From JACVRW01 sp963728495 (GTDB lineage: Bacteria > Actinomycetota > Thermoleophilia > Solirubrobacterales > Thermoleophilaceae), in the NCBI GenBank assembly GCA_963728495.1, contig CAVSKI010000011.1, forward strand, positions 1 through 64,000: a stretch of DNA of 64,000 bases, given 5' to 3'. A model generated the notes under the pieces. It did not search any database. It had not been told where the DNA came from and saw only the letters and a list, made by a program, of their open reading frames with translations. Both the position numbers and the translations under genes were made by a program. The stretch's first letter is position 1; every line of letters starts with the position of its first letter. Below are positions 57,465 to 64,000 of this stretch, piece after piece.

Positions 57465-58073
57465 CTAGCCGACGATCGATGTAAGCCACTCGCGCACCGC
57501 CGCGGCCACCGCACCGAGGTCCTTCTTCAGGCTGTGGTTGCCGGGCACCGTGACCACGATCCGGGTCGAGCTCGCTCGGGGCATCCCGAACGGATCTCGC
57601 TCGCCCTGCACGACCAGTACGGGGACCTCCACCTCGTCGAGCTCCGGTTGACGAGTCTTGCTCGCCGCCCCACCGGAGCGTCCCGGCGCGTGCAGTGGAA
57701 ACGCCAGGCAGAGCACCGCGAGGGCGTCGGTTTGCGCCACCGTGCGGCACGCGACTCGAGCCCCGGCGGATCGGCCGCCGACGACCAGCGGCAAGCCGCT
57801 CAGCTCGCTCTCGCGCAGACGCTCCACGACCGTCGTCCAGGCAGCGTCGAGCTGCCGGGCCGGCGCGGGAGAGCGTCGTCCCGCTACCACGTAGGGCTGC
57901 TCGACCAGCGCCACGCTGAGCTGCTCTGCGAGCGCGACCTCGGTTACGGCCACCAGGTCGGGGGCGCTCACCCCGCCGTTGGCGCCGTGGCCGAGGATCA
58001 GCGCTCCCTTCGGCTCGTCGGCCGCGTGCAGGTGCGCCCTCGCCGGGCCGTGAGCCGTGTCGATCTCGAGCAC
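57465..58073 (-). CDS. Alpha/beta hydrolase (KANL3/Tex30 or dienelactone-hydrolase-like)
   Basis: 202 residues from GTG 58073. LILGHGANGGVSAPDLVAVTEVAL, nucleophile Ser in LVVGGRSAGARVACRTV, Asp in VLVVQGERDPFGMP and His in VTVPGNHSLKKDL. The GHGAxxx and GGRSxGxR motifs are those of the KANL3/Tex30 family. Complete triad; substrate unknown. Same strand as the nucleoside hydrolase and the SnoaL gene upstream (4-base gap). Confidence 0.87.
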   Translation of the reverse strand: MLEIDTAHGPARAHLHAADEPKGALILGHGANGGVSAPDLVAVTEVALAEQLSVALVEQPYVVAGRRSPAPARQLDAAWTTVVERLRESELSGLPLVVGGRSAGARVACRTVAQTDALAVLCLAFPLHAPGRSGGAASKTRQPELDEVEVPVLVVQGERDPFGMPRASSTRIVVTVPGNHSLKKDLGAVAAAVREWLTSIVG

Positions 58074-58077
58074 CCTG

Positions 58078-58485
58078 TTAAACCTCGGCGCGCTCGCTGG
58101 GGAGGGCCTCGCGGGCCTCCTCGGCGGTCCTCCTGGTTACGAACTCGATCGCTACCCCGTCGCGCACCCGGATGGCATGGCCGAAGCGCATGTCGACCTC
58201 GATGCCGCTGTCGACGCCGCAGGCCCGGAACCTGATCGCGGCGGCCACCCAGTCGCCCTCCTCGTCCATCTCCTCGACGTCGATGCGGAAGGTCGCCCAA
58301 GGCTCGTGCATCTGGCGCCAGAACTTCGCGGCGCGCCCATGGCCGCGGTAAACGGCCGACAGGTCGGGGAAGACGCCGGAGGTGCGGATCTCGATCTCGG
58401 GGTCCAGCAGACGAAGCCAGGCGTCGCAGTCGTCGCGATTCCAGGCCTCGTATCCTGCGAGCAGGAGTTCTGAGTTAGCGCCCAT
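58078..58485 (-). CDS. SnoaL-like (NTF2-fold) protein
   Basis: 135 residues from ATG 58485, MGANSELLLAGYEAWNRDDCDAWLRLLDPEIEIRTSGVFPDLSAVYRGHGRAAKFWRQMHEPWATFRIDVEEMDEEGDWVAAAIRFRACGVDSGIEVDMRFGHAIRVRDGVAIEFVTRRTAEEAREAL. It is the first gene of the minus-strand operon. Its ATG overlaps the divergent ATG at 58484 by two bases (CATG). Confidence 0.82.
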   Translation of the reverse strand: MGANSELLLAGYEAWNRDDCDAWLRLLDPEIEIRTSGVFPDLSAVYRGHGRAAKFWRQMHEPWATFRIDVEEMDEEGDWVAAAIRFRACGVDSGIEVDMRFGHAIRVRDGVAIEFVTRRTAEEAREALPSERAEV

Positions 58486-58963
58486 GACAACGTCCAGCAT
58501 CGCAAATGAGCAGCTCATCGAGCGCTTCTATCGCTCCTTTGGGGACCGTGACGGGGACGCGATGGCCTCCTGCTACTCGCCCGGGGTGCACTTCTCCGAC
58601 CCGGTCTTTCCGGATCTGCGCGGCAGCCAGGCCGGGGATATGTGGCGAATGCTCACGTCCGCACCCGGGGAGTTGCGCATCGAGCTGCTCGAGCACGAGG
58701 CCGGCGATCGAAGCGGCTCGGGGCACTGGCGGGCCCGCTATACGTTCAGCCAGACCGGGCGCCCCGTGGTCAACGACATCCACGCGAGCTTCCGCTTCGA
58801 GGACGGGCTGATCGCTGATCACCGCGACCAGTTCAGCTTTCATCGCTGGGCCCGCCAAGCGCTCGGCCCGGTGGGCCTGCTGCTGGGCTGGACCCCGCTG
58901 CTGCGCTCGGCGGTCAGGCGCAAGGCGGCGGCGCGGCTCGCCGAGTACGAAGCGACCCGGTAG
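58484..58963 (+). CDS. Ketosteroid isomerase-like/SnoaL-like protein
   Basis: 159 residues: NEQLIERFYRSFGDRDGDAMASCYSPGVHFSDPVFPDLRGSQAGDMWRMLTSAPGELRIELLEHEAGDRSGSGHWRARYTFSQTGRPVVNDIHASFRFEDGLIADHRDQFSFHRWARQALGPVGLLLGWTPLLRSAVRRKAAARLAEYEATR. NTF2-like fold with the SFHRWARQALGPVGLLLGWTP ending common in this subgroup. It is divergent from the minus-strand gene, ATG to ATG overlapping. Its stop overlaps the LtrA GTG. Confidence 0.87.
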   Translation: MTTSSIANEQLIERFYRSFGDRDGDAMASCYSPGVHFSDPVFPDLRGSQAGDMWRMLTSAPGELRIELLEHEAGDRSGSGHWRARYTFSQTGRPVVNDIHASFRFEDGLIADHRDQFSFHRWARQALGPVGLLLGWTPLLRSAVRRKAAARLAEYEATR

Positions 58964-60141
58964 TGAGCCGATACGGACGTCGGCTGGTTCCCGGGGAGGA
59001 GCAGCGGGCCACAACGCTCGAGCTCTTCTACGACCTGGTCTTCGTGTTTGCGATCACCCAGGTCTCACACCTGCTGCTCGAAGACCTGAGCTGGGAAGGC
59101 GCGGCGCAGTCTCTGCTGGTCTTGCTCGTGGTGTGGTGGTCGTGGAACTACACGACCTGGGCCACGAACGAGCTCGACCCAGCCTCTTCGGTGGTGCGCC
59201 TCCTGCTCATCGGGGTGATGCTCGCCAGCCTCGTGATGGCGGTCGCGATCCCGGAGGCGTTCGGCGATCGGGCGCTCCTCTTCGCGGGCGGATACGTGGC
59301 GATTCAGGTCGGGCGGACCGCGTTCCTGGCCTTCGCCGCGGCCCCGGCGGGAACGATGGAGCGAGAGCGCGCCACGCGGATACTGATCTGGTTCGTCGCC
59401 TCCGGATTGCTGTGGCTGGCGGGTGCGATCCTCGGCGGCTCGACGCAGGTCGTGCTGTGGCTGCTCGCGCTCATGCTCGACTACGGGGCGCCGCTGGTGA
59501 CCTTCTGGGTCCCCGGTCTACGCAAGGTGGACCCGAGCGCGTGGCAGCTCGAGACGGCGCACTTCGCGGAGCGCTTCCAGCTCTTCGTGATCATCGCGCT
59601 CGGAGAATCGATAGTTCTCACCGGCGCGACGACGTCGGACCTCGAACTCGATACGGCGAGGGTGGCCGCCTTCGGTCTGGCCTTCCTGGGGTCGGCGGCG
59701 TACTGGTGGCTCTACTTCAACTACGCGGCTGCCGTGGCTCAGCGTCGTCTGGAGCTGAGCGCAAATCGCACGCTAACGGCGCGCGATGCGTATACGTACC
59801 TCCACGTGGTGATCGTCCTGGGGGTGATCGTGGCGGCGGTGGGTGATGAGCTGGTGATCAAGCACCCCACGGAGGTGCTGCCCGGCTCAGAGGTGGCCGC
59901 TGTGGTAGCAGGGCCTGCGATCTATCTCGGCGCCCTCTCTCTGTTTCGGCTGCGCATGACGGGCTCGATCAGTCCCTCACGATTGCTCGGAGCGCTGGCC
60001 TGCCTGGCTCTGGGCGCGCTGGGCGGACTGGTTTCCGGACTCGTGCTGGCGGGGTCCGTGGTGGCGGTGCTGGTTGCCGTGATCGCGTACGAGCACGTCG
60101 AAGCGAGTGGCCGTCGTGCGGCCGCTGAGCTCTCCGCCTGA
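58963..60141 (+). CDS. Low-temperature-requirement A-like membrane protein
   Basis: 392 residues from GTG 58963. About ten hydrophobic helices; motifs RATTLELFYDLVFVFAITQVSHLLL, WWSWNYTTWATNELDP, HFAERFQLFVIIALGESIVLTG, AYWWLYFNYAA and YLHVVIVLGVIVAAVGDELVIKHP are diagnostic of the LtrA family. Its GTG shares a base with the stop of the upstream gene, so they are coupled. Role of LtrA unknown beyond cold growth in Listeria. Confidence 0.92.
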   Translation: MSRYGRRLVPGEEQRATTLELFYDLVFVFAITQVSHLLLEDLSWEGAAQSLLVLLVVWWSWNYTTWATNELDPASSVVRLLLIGVMLASLVMAVAIPEAFGDRALLFAGGYVAIQVGRTAFLAFAAAPAGTMERERATRILIWFVASGLLWLAGAILGGSTQVVLWLLALMLDYGAPLVTFWVPGLRKVDPSAWQLETAHFAERFQLFVIIALGESIVLTGATTSDLELDTARVAAFGLAFLGSAAYWWLYFNYAAAVAQRRLELSANRTLTARDAYTYLHVVIVLGVIVAAVGDELVIKHPTEVLPGSEVAAVVAGPAIYLGALSLFRLRMTGSISPSRLLGALACLALGALGGLVSGLVLAGSVVAVLVAVIAYEHVEASGRRAAAELSA

Positions 60142-60153
60142 CCCCGCCCATCC

Positions 60154-60621
60154 TCACGCTCCGTTGTTGTGCTTCTCGAAGCGCACCAGCGTACGGCCGT
60201 TGCCGTTCTGCACCTCGAGGCGATCGACGATCGCGGCGATGATCTGGATGCCGCGTCCGCTGGTGTCGTCGAGGCCCGCCGGAGCGAGTTGGCTGTCGAA
60301 GCTCCCGCAATCGGTCACCTCCACGCGAACGCCATGCACGCAGCGTTCGGCCCGGAGCAGGATGCACTCGTTGGGCCAGGGCTTTCCGTGCTGGACGGCG
60401 TTGGCGAATGCTTCGCTCGTGGCGAGCATCAGGTCCCAAGTGCGCCCGCCGTCGAGTCCCGCATCGGCGGCCGCCTCAGAGACCATTGCGCGGGCCGCTG
60501 CTCCGCTGGCCGCCTCGGCCGGGAGCCATGCCTCGCGCAGCGTCTCCGCCGGCGGTGGCACGGGCGCTCCGCCGTTGAGCGCGCCGAAGCCGTTTCGCAT
60601 CATGCCCGCGATGGCTGTCAT
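60154..60621 (-). CDS. RsbW-like anti-sigma regulatory ATPase (HATPase_c_2)
   Basis: 155 residues from ATG 60621. Bergerat fold: N-box LMLATSEAFANAVQHGKPW, then LRAERCVHGVRVEVTDCGSFDSQL and G-box DDTSGRGIQIIAAIVDRLEVQNGNGRTLVRFEK. These small kinases bind sigma factors or anti-anti-sigma proteins. No SpoIIAA/RsbV gene is adjacent, so its partner lies elsewhere. It may connect to the stress sigma factors in region 1; that is inference. Confidence 0.85.
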   Translation of the reverse strand: MTAIAGMMRNGFGALNGGAPVPPPAETLREAWLPAEAASGAAARAMVSEAAADAGLDGGRTWDLMLATSEAFANAVQHGKPWPNECILLRAERCVHGVRVEVTDCGSFDSQLAPAGLDDTSGRGIQIIAAIVDRLEVQNGNGRTLVRFEKHNNGA

Positions 60622-60825
60622 CGGGCAGCGCTCCTCGGCCTCGTCGTCGATTGTCGGTGGTTTGCTTGTCTGGAACTTTGTCTTTGGCTTGGCGCGCGGT
60701 AGCGCCGGAATTAGGGGGTGGGGAGCCACCAGTCTTGAACCCATGGGCTGCTCCTGCTTCTGCGATTGGGTCTTGGGCCGAGCTTCAGCGCCCGGCCAGG
60801 GATCGATCGCTTTACGGCAGGAGAA

Positions 60826-62070
60826 CTAGCCTGGGCGCTGGAGCGGCACCAGGAAAATCGCCGCGTAGCAGCGCATCGGCGCCAGCTGCACTCGCGACAG
60901 AAGCCGCGGCAGCGCGAGGACGCCGAGCAGTGCGGCCAGGGCTGCGAGCCCTGCCGCTGAGAAGCCACCGCCCGAGCCGGCGCTCGCCGAACCCGAGGCC
61001 GCGACCTGCTGAACAAGTTCGTCAGGGGCTGCCGGCTGTTGCGACACGGTGGCGCCGCTCGTGGCGGCGGCCGTCTCTGGCCGAGCCGCTTGGTGCGTGG
61101 GCGTAGCCGGCGCCGGCGCGGATGCCGCGGCCGGTGGTGCTTGCGTGTACGCAACGTGAGCTGCGTATACGGGCGGCTTTGCCGTGAGCTGATCGCTCGA
61201 AAGGAACGACGGGCTCACGGCCTGGAAGCTTTGCAGCTCGCGGAGCAAGAGGTCCAGCTCGGGACCGCTCACTCCGGAGGCCCGCAGGGCATCGGCGAGC
61301 GCGGCGGCCGAGCGGTGAGCACCGTCCAGACGCGTGTTCACGCGATTGAGAAGGCTTTGAAGATGGGGGCTCAGTGGGCCGGCGTCATCGACCTGGACGC
61401 CAATGGCGACCAGGGCAGGAGCAATCAGCTCCAAGCTCCGGCGCAGCCGCACGAGGCTCTGCGACGAGGCTGAGCCGCCGCCGGCCAGCCGCCGCTGCAG
61501 GTCATCCATCTGGGTCTGCACGCCGCGAAGGCGGCGCTCGACGGCCGGCAGCGCCCGCTCCAAGATCACCCCGGACTGCCCCGTGGTGGTGTGGGCGGGG
61601 TAGTCCTGGACGCTCGGCGCTGGGCTCGGCGCGGAGGGGGGAGCCGAGGCCGTGATGCGTCCGGCGGACGGCACGGCGGCCTGGGTGCTGGGGGGCTTCA
61701 CGGAGTTGACAGCAACACCCGATTGCGTCCCAGACGCCGGCGGCGTGGTGGCCTGGACGATCTCAGTCGCGGTGGGCGGGGTCGCGTTGGAGGTCGCCTG
61801 GGAGGTGCCCGGCGCGGGGGTGGTGGTCTGCCCTGTGGCCGGCGTGGTGCCGGCAGTGGCCGCGGGCGTGGTCGTCGTGCCGGTGGTGGTGCTCGGAGCG
61901 GGGACGACCGGTGTGGTGGGCGGCGGCTGAACCGGGGCGGTGGGTACCTCGGCCGACGCTACTCCCTCGGTGGAAACAGGCGCGGTCGTATCCGCGCGTG
62001 CGTCATTCGCGCTCACCAGAAGTAGAGCTGTCGCGGCAAATGCCAGGCCGAAGAACGTAGGGCGGTTCAT
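60826..62070 (-). CDS. Secreted, C-terminally anchored Thr/Pro/Ala-rich surface protein
   Basis: 414 residues. Signal peptide MNRPTFFGLAFAATALLLVSANDARA, then about 130 residues dominated by Thr, Pro, Ala (e.g. TTTGTTTTPAATAGTTPATG), a helical central region (ILERALPAVERRLRGVQTQMDDLQRRL; LNRVNTRLDGAHRSAAALADALRA), another Ala/Pro region and one C-terminal hydrophobic helix (AAGLAALAALLGVLALPRLL). Likely a wall-spanning or heavily glycosylatable surface protein. No family. Confidence 0.7.
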   Translation of the reverse strand: MNRPTFFGLAFAATALLLVSANDARADTTAPVSTEGVASAEVPTAPVQPPPTTPVVPAPSTTTGTTTTPAATAGTTPATGQTTTPAPGTSQATSNATPPTATEIVQATTPPASGTQSGVAVNSVKPPSTQAAVPSAGRITASAPPSAPSPAPSVQDYPAHTTTGQSGVILERALPAVERRLRGVQTQMDDLQRRLAGGGSASSQSLVRLRRSLELIAPALVAIGVQVDDAGPLSPHLQSLLNRVNTRLDGAHRSAAALADALRASGVSGPELDLLLRELQSFQAVSPSFLSSDQLTAKPPVYAAHVAYTQAPPAAASAPAPATPTHQAARPETAAATSGATVSQQPAAPDELVQQVAASGSASAGSGGGFSAAGLAALAALLGVLALPRLLSRVQLAPMRCYAAIFLVPLQRPG

Positions 62071-62200
62071 GAAGCTCGCCACTATGGTGCCACGTTCGGA
62101 CGGGTTTGCGGGCCTCGCGTGCAAATTTTTTTTCGCGACGGGGAACCTCGGGGTACCCCGGCGCTACCTCGCCGCCGTCGAATGAGGCGGTTTGGCAGAG

Positions 62201-62238
62201 CTCAGGAGGGCCGTCGCGAGACTCAGGAGGGCCGTCGC
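62201..62238 (+). repeat. 17-bp direct repeat
   Basis: CTCAGGAGGGCCGTCGC occurs at 62201-62217 and 62222-62238 (21-bp period). It lies between the surface protein and agmatinase genes, next to a hairpin. Possible regulatory or slippage product. Confidence 0.75.
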
Positions 62239-62256
62239 CGGGACCCTCCTCACGGT

Positions 62257-62280
62257 CCTCACGCGCGCGTGCGCGTGAGG
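62257..62280 (-). terminator. Perfect 10-bp hairpin after the agmatinase-type gene
   Basis: CCTCACGCGC-GCGT-GCGCGTGAGG, 34 bases beyond the stop of the minus-strand ureohydrolase. No U-tract. Confidence 0.7.
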
Positions 62281-62313
62281 GAGTTCTCCGTCTTCTCCGT
62301 CAGTGCCCCGCGC

Positions 62314-63300
62314 CTAGGACGTCCTGCGTCGCGCTGCCGTGCCGGCCAGGATCTCGAGCGCCACCCGCTCGGCCGCCAGCGCCGTGATGCCGGCTTGATC
62401 GAACGGCGGGCAGACCTCGACCACGTCGGCCGCGCAGAGCTCGAGCTCGCGAGCAGCGTGGCGCACCGACCACAGCAGCTCGCGGGTGGTCAGCCCACCC
62501 GGCTCGGGGGTGCCGGTGCCGGGGGCGAAGGCGGGGTCGAGCACATCGATGTCGACGGTCAGGTAGGCGAGTGGAGCTGCCTGGGCCACAGCTTGCACCG
62601 CCTCGCCGATCACGGCGCCCACGCCGCGCTCCTCGATCTCGTCCATGGTGTGCCAGCGAAAGCCCTCGCTCCGCATCCACTCGAAATCTTCCGGTCCCGG
62701 CCAGGTGCCGCGCAGGCCGACCTGCACGATCGAGTTCCCGCGCAGGACCCCCTCCTCCACGGCCACGCGAAAAGGCGTGCCGTGCGAGACCCGCACGCCG
62801 TACAGCTCCGGCGCGGTGTCGGCGTGGGTGTCGAAGTGCAAGACCGCGAAACCGTCCGGGCCGTGTCGGTCCGACAGCACTCGTAATATGGGAAGAGACA
62901 GTGAATGGTCGCCGCCGAGCACGAGCGGCAGAGCGCCCGCGGCGAGCACTTCTCTAACCCTCAACTCGAGGCTTAGATGTGACTGTCTGAGGTCGGCCGG
63001 CGCCACCTCGATATCCCCGTAATCCACCACCTTCAGCACCTCGAGGGGGTCGAGGCCGAGCGCCATGTGCGGGCGCCCATAGCGGCCGCCGTCGTCGGCG
63101 GCGCGGATGGCCCGCGGCCCGAAGCGCGCACCCGGTCGATTGGATGTGCCGTCGTCGAAAGGGGCGCCCAGCACCGCCACGTCCGCGCCCTTCAGCTCGC
63201 TCGCCTCGAGCACCAGCGGGCGACCGCAGAAGGTGGCGCCCACGCCCGCGTGCGCGGGGCCCTCGCGGGGGGTCAGCTGAAAGCCGCCGGGAGAGCTCAT
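62314..63300 (-). CDS. Agmatinase-like ureohydrolase (arginase family)
   Basis: 328 residues from ATG 63300. Manganese-ligand motifs are LVLGGDHSLSLPIL (His132), LHFDTHADTAPELY (Asp157, His159, Asp161) and LTVDIDVLDPAFAPGTGTPEPGGL (two Asp). All are intact, so it hydrolyses a guanidino compound (agmatine, or related such as guanidinobutyrate) to urea and an amine. Exact substrate not determinable; speB is only tentative so no symbol is given. A TTG 6 bases upstream is an alternative start. Confidence 0.92.
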   Translation of the reverse strand: MSSPGGFQLTPREGPAHAGVGATFCGRPLVLEASELKGADVAVLGAPFDDGTSNRPGARFGPRAIRAADDGGRYGRPHMALGLDPLEVLKVVDYGDIEVAPADLRQSHLSLELRVREVLAAGALPLVLGGDHSLSLPILRVLSDRHGPDGFAVLHFDTHADTAPELYGVRVSHGTPFRVAVEEGVLRGNSIVQVGLRGTWPGPEDFEWMRSEGFRWHTMDEIEERGVGAVIGEAVQAVAQAAPLAYLTVDIDVLDPAFAPGTGTPEPGGLTTRELLWSVRHAARELELCAADVVEVCPPFDQAGITALAAERVALEILAGTAARRRTS

Positions 63301-63346
63301 CGGCAAAGACTCTCATGGGCTCGAGGACCCGGATAGCCTGCGCGCT

Positions 63347-63985
63347 GTGACTTCCCTAGTGCTCCGCGAACGTCCGGCTGACGGCGACCCCGCCGGACTG
63401 CTCGTTCTGCACCACGGACGCGGCGCCGACGAGCAGGACCTGCTCCCGCTGGCAGACGTGCTCGACCCTCAGCGGCGGCTGCACGTGGTCAGCCCGCGGG
63501 CGCCACTCACGCTGCCGGGCTGGCCGGGGTACCACTGGTACGTCGTGCAACGGGTGGGCCATCCGGATCAGGACACCTTCAAGGCAGCGTTCGGGGCATT
63601 GGCCGACCTGCACGACGAGCTCTGGCAACGCACGGGATTGACACCCGAGCAGACCGTGCTCGGCGGCTTCTCGATGGGCTCGGTGATGAGCTACTCGCTC
63701 GGCCTGGGGCCGGGGCGCCCGGCGCCCGCCGGCGTGCTGGCGTTCTCCGGATTCGTGCCCGTGGTCGAGGGTTGGGAGCCCGAGCTCGAGAGCCGGGGAG
63801 GCGTCCGCGTGTTCGTTGCCCACGGACGCGGCGACCCGATCATGGGCGTGGACTTCGCGCGCCAGGCTCGCGAGCTGCTCGAGAGCGGGGGGCTCGAGGT
63901 CGAGTACCACGAGACCGACGCGGCCCACAACATCGACCCCGAGGTAGTGCCGGCCGCGGCCGCCTGGTTGGCCGCGACGATCTAG
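63347..63985 (+). CDS. Phospholipase/carboxylesterase-family hydrolase
   Basis: 212 residues from GTG 63347. GLLVLHHGRGADEQDLLPLADVL, Ser109 in VLGGFSMGSVMSYSLGL, Asp and His in VFVAHGRGDPIMGVDFARQARELL and TDAAHNIDPEV. This is the alpha/beta hydrolase subfamily of YpfH/LYPLA carboxylesterases. Complete. It is divergent from the ureohydrolase, with 46 bases between starts. The window ends 15 bases after its stop. Confidence 0.92.
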   Translation: MTSLVLRERPADGDPAGLLVLHHGRGADEQDLLPLADVLDPQRRLHVVSPRAPLTLPGWPGYHWYVVQRVGHPDQDTFKAAFGALADLHDELWQRTGLTPEQTVLGGFSMGSVMSYSLGLGPGRPAPAGVLAFSGFVPVVEGWEPELESRGGVRVFVAHGRGDPIMGVDFARQARELLESGGLEVEYHETDAAHNIDPEVVPAAAAWLAATI

Positions 63986-64000
63986 GGACTAGGCCGGGGC

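Noticed and set aside
60690..60770. Possible reverse-strand tRNA-like sequence with GGGTTCAAGAC
   Set aside because: The putative T-stem does not pair and no anticodon or acceptor stem can be drawn.
1..64000. CRISPR arrays, rRNA genes and complete tRNA genes
   Set aside because: No regularly spaced repeats, no rRNA-like segments and no complete cloverleaf were found; only the tRNA-3'-end-like repeats at 39.8 and 44.4 kb.
1..64000. Insertion sequences, transposases or phage integrases
   Set aside because: I see no DDE or tyrosine/serine recombinase motifs. The decayed genes, junctions and repeats show rearrangement, but no encoded mobile enzyme explains it inside the window.

Overview
The window is 64 kb of very GC-rich actinobacterial DNA. 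Many GTG and TTG starts, ATGA/GTGA stop-start overlaps, several SnoaL-like proteins beginning MSQE(N/K), secreted collagen-like and Ca-binding-repeat proteins, and an F420-type enzyme together suggest the class Thermoleophilia (Solirubrobacterales-like). That placement is an inference: no rRNA or complete tRNA gene is present to confirm it.

Region 1 (1-22.7 kb) is a stress and dormancy-like island. It holds two paralogous ECF sigma factors (124-762, 11101-11796), one followed by a universal stress protein (USP) and one by a zinc anti-sigma-like protein. It also has intact USPs (755, 16358, 18174) and a USP-like protein (3518). A minus-strand ATGA-coupled operon runs from 4179 to 1226 (Cys/His protein, USP-like, GH15 glucosidase, membrane protein). 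A plus-strand operon folE - ferredoxin reductase - transaldolase - small regulator runs from 5979 to 9406. DoxX-like, cupin, truncated hemerythrin, DUF389, NADP/F420-type reductase and LuxR-TPR genes follow. Many decayed genes lie between them: USP remnants, an FtsH C-terminus, a 3-hydroxyacyl-CoA dehydrogenase C-terminus and a DUF1269 gene.

Region 2 (22.7-39.8 kb) is sparser and looks rearranged. It carries a methyltransferase, a SnoaL-phosphotransferase fusion meeting a DUF202 gene at an apparent deletion junction, an N-terminally truncated subtilisin, a lower-GC BASS-family transporter, an F420-type nitroreductase-like protein, a berberine-bridge-type oxidase with an esterase, several SnoaL-like proteins, a cupredoxin-like secreted protein and a DHFR-like protein. 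At least four copies of a 110-250 bp noncoding repeat, two of them with a terminal hairpin, lie between 27.2 and 36.6 kb.

Region 3 (39.8-44.4 kb) is a compact five-gene block (cupin, aldo-keto reductase, XRE/MmyB-type regulator, zinc alcohol dehydrogenase, second aldo-keto reductase). It is bracketed by 29-bp direct repeats that look like the 3' end of tRNA-His, as expected for an element or cassette inserted at a tRNA gene. No integrase lies inside it.

Region 4 (44.4-64 kb) is more ordinary chromosome: CAP-domain protein, MASE1-GAF histidine kinase, DHFR-like protein, DUF899, a secreted Ca-binding-repeat protein with a large internal duplication, an intact secreted subtilase, a glycosyltransferase, a frameshifted AI-2E transporter, nucleoside hydrolase, LtrA, an RsbW-like ATPase, a Thr/Pro-rich surface protein, an agmatinase-type ureohydrolase and an esterase. 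The number of single-base frame breaks across the window means sequencing error should be excluded before all of them are called pseudogenes.
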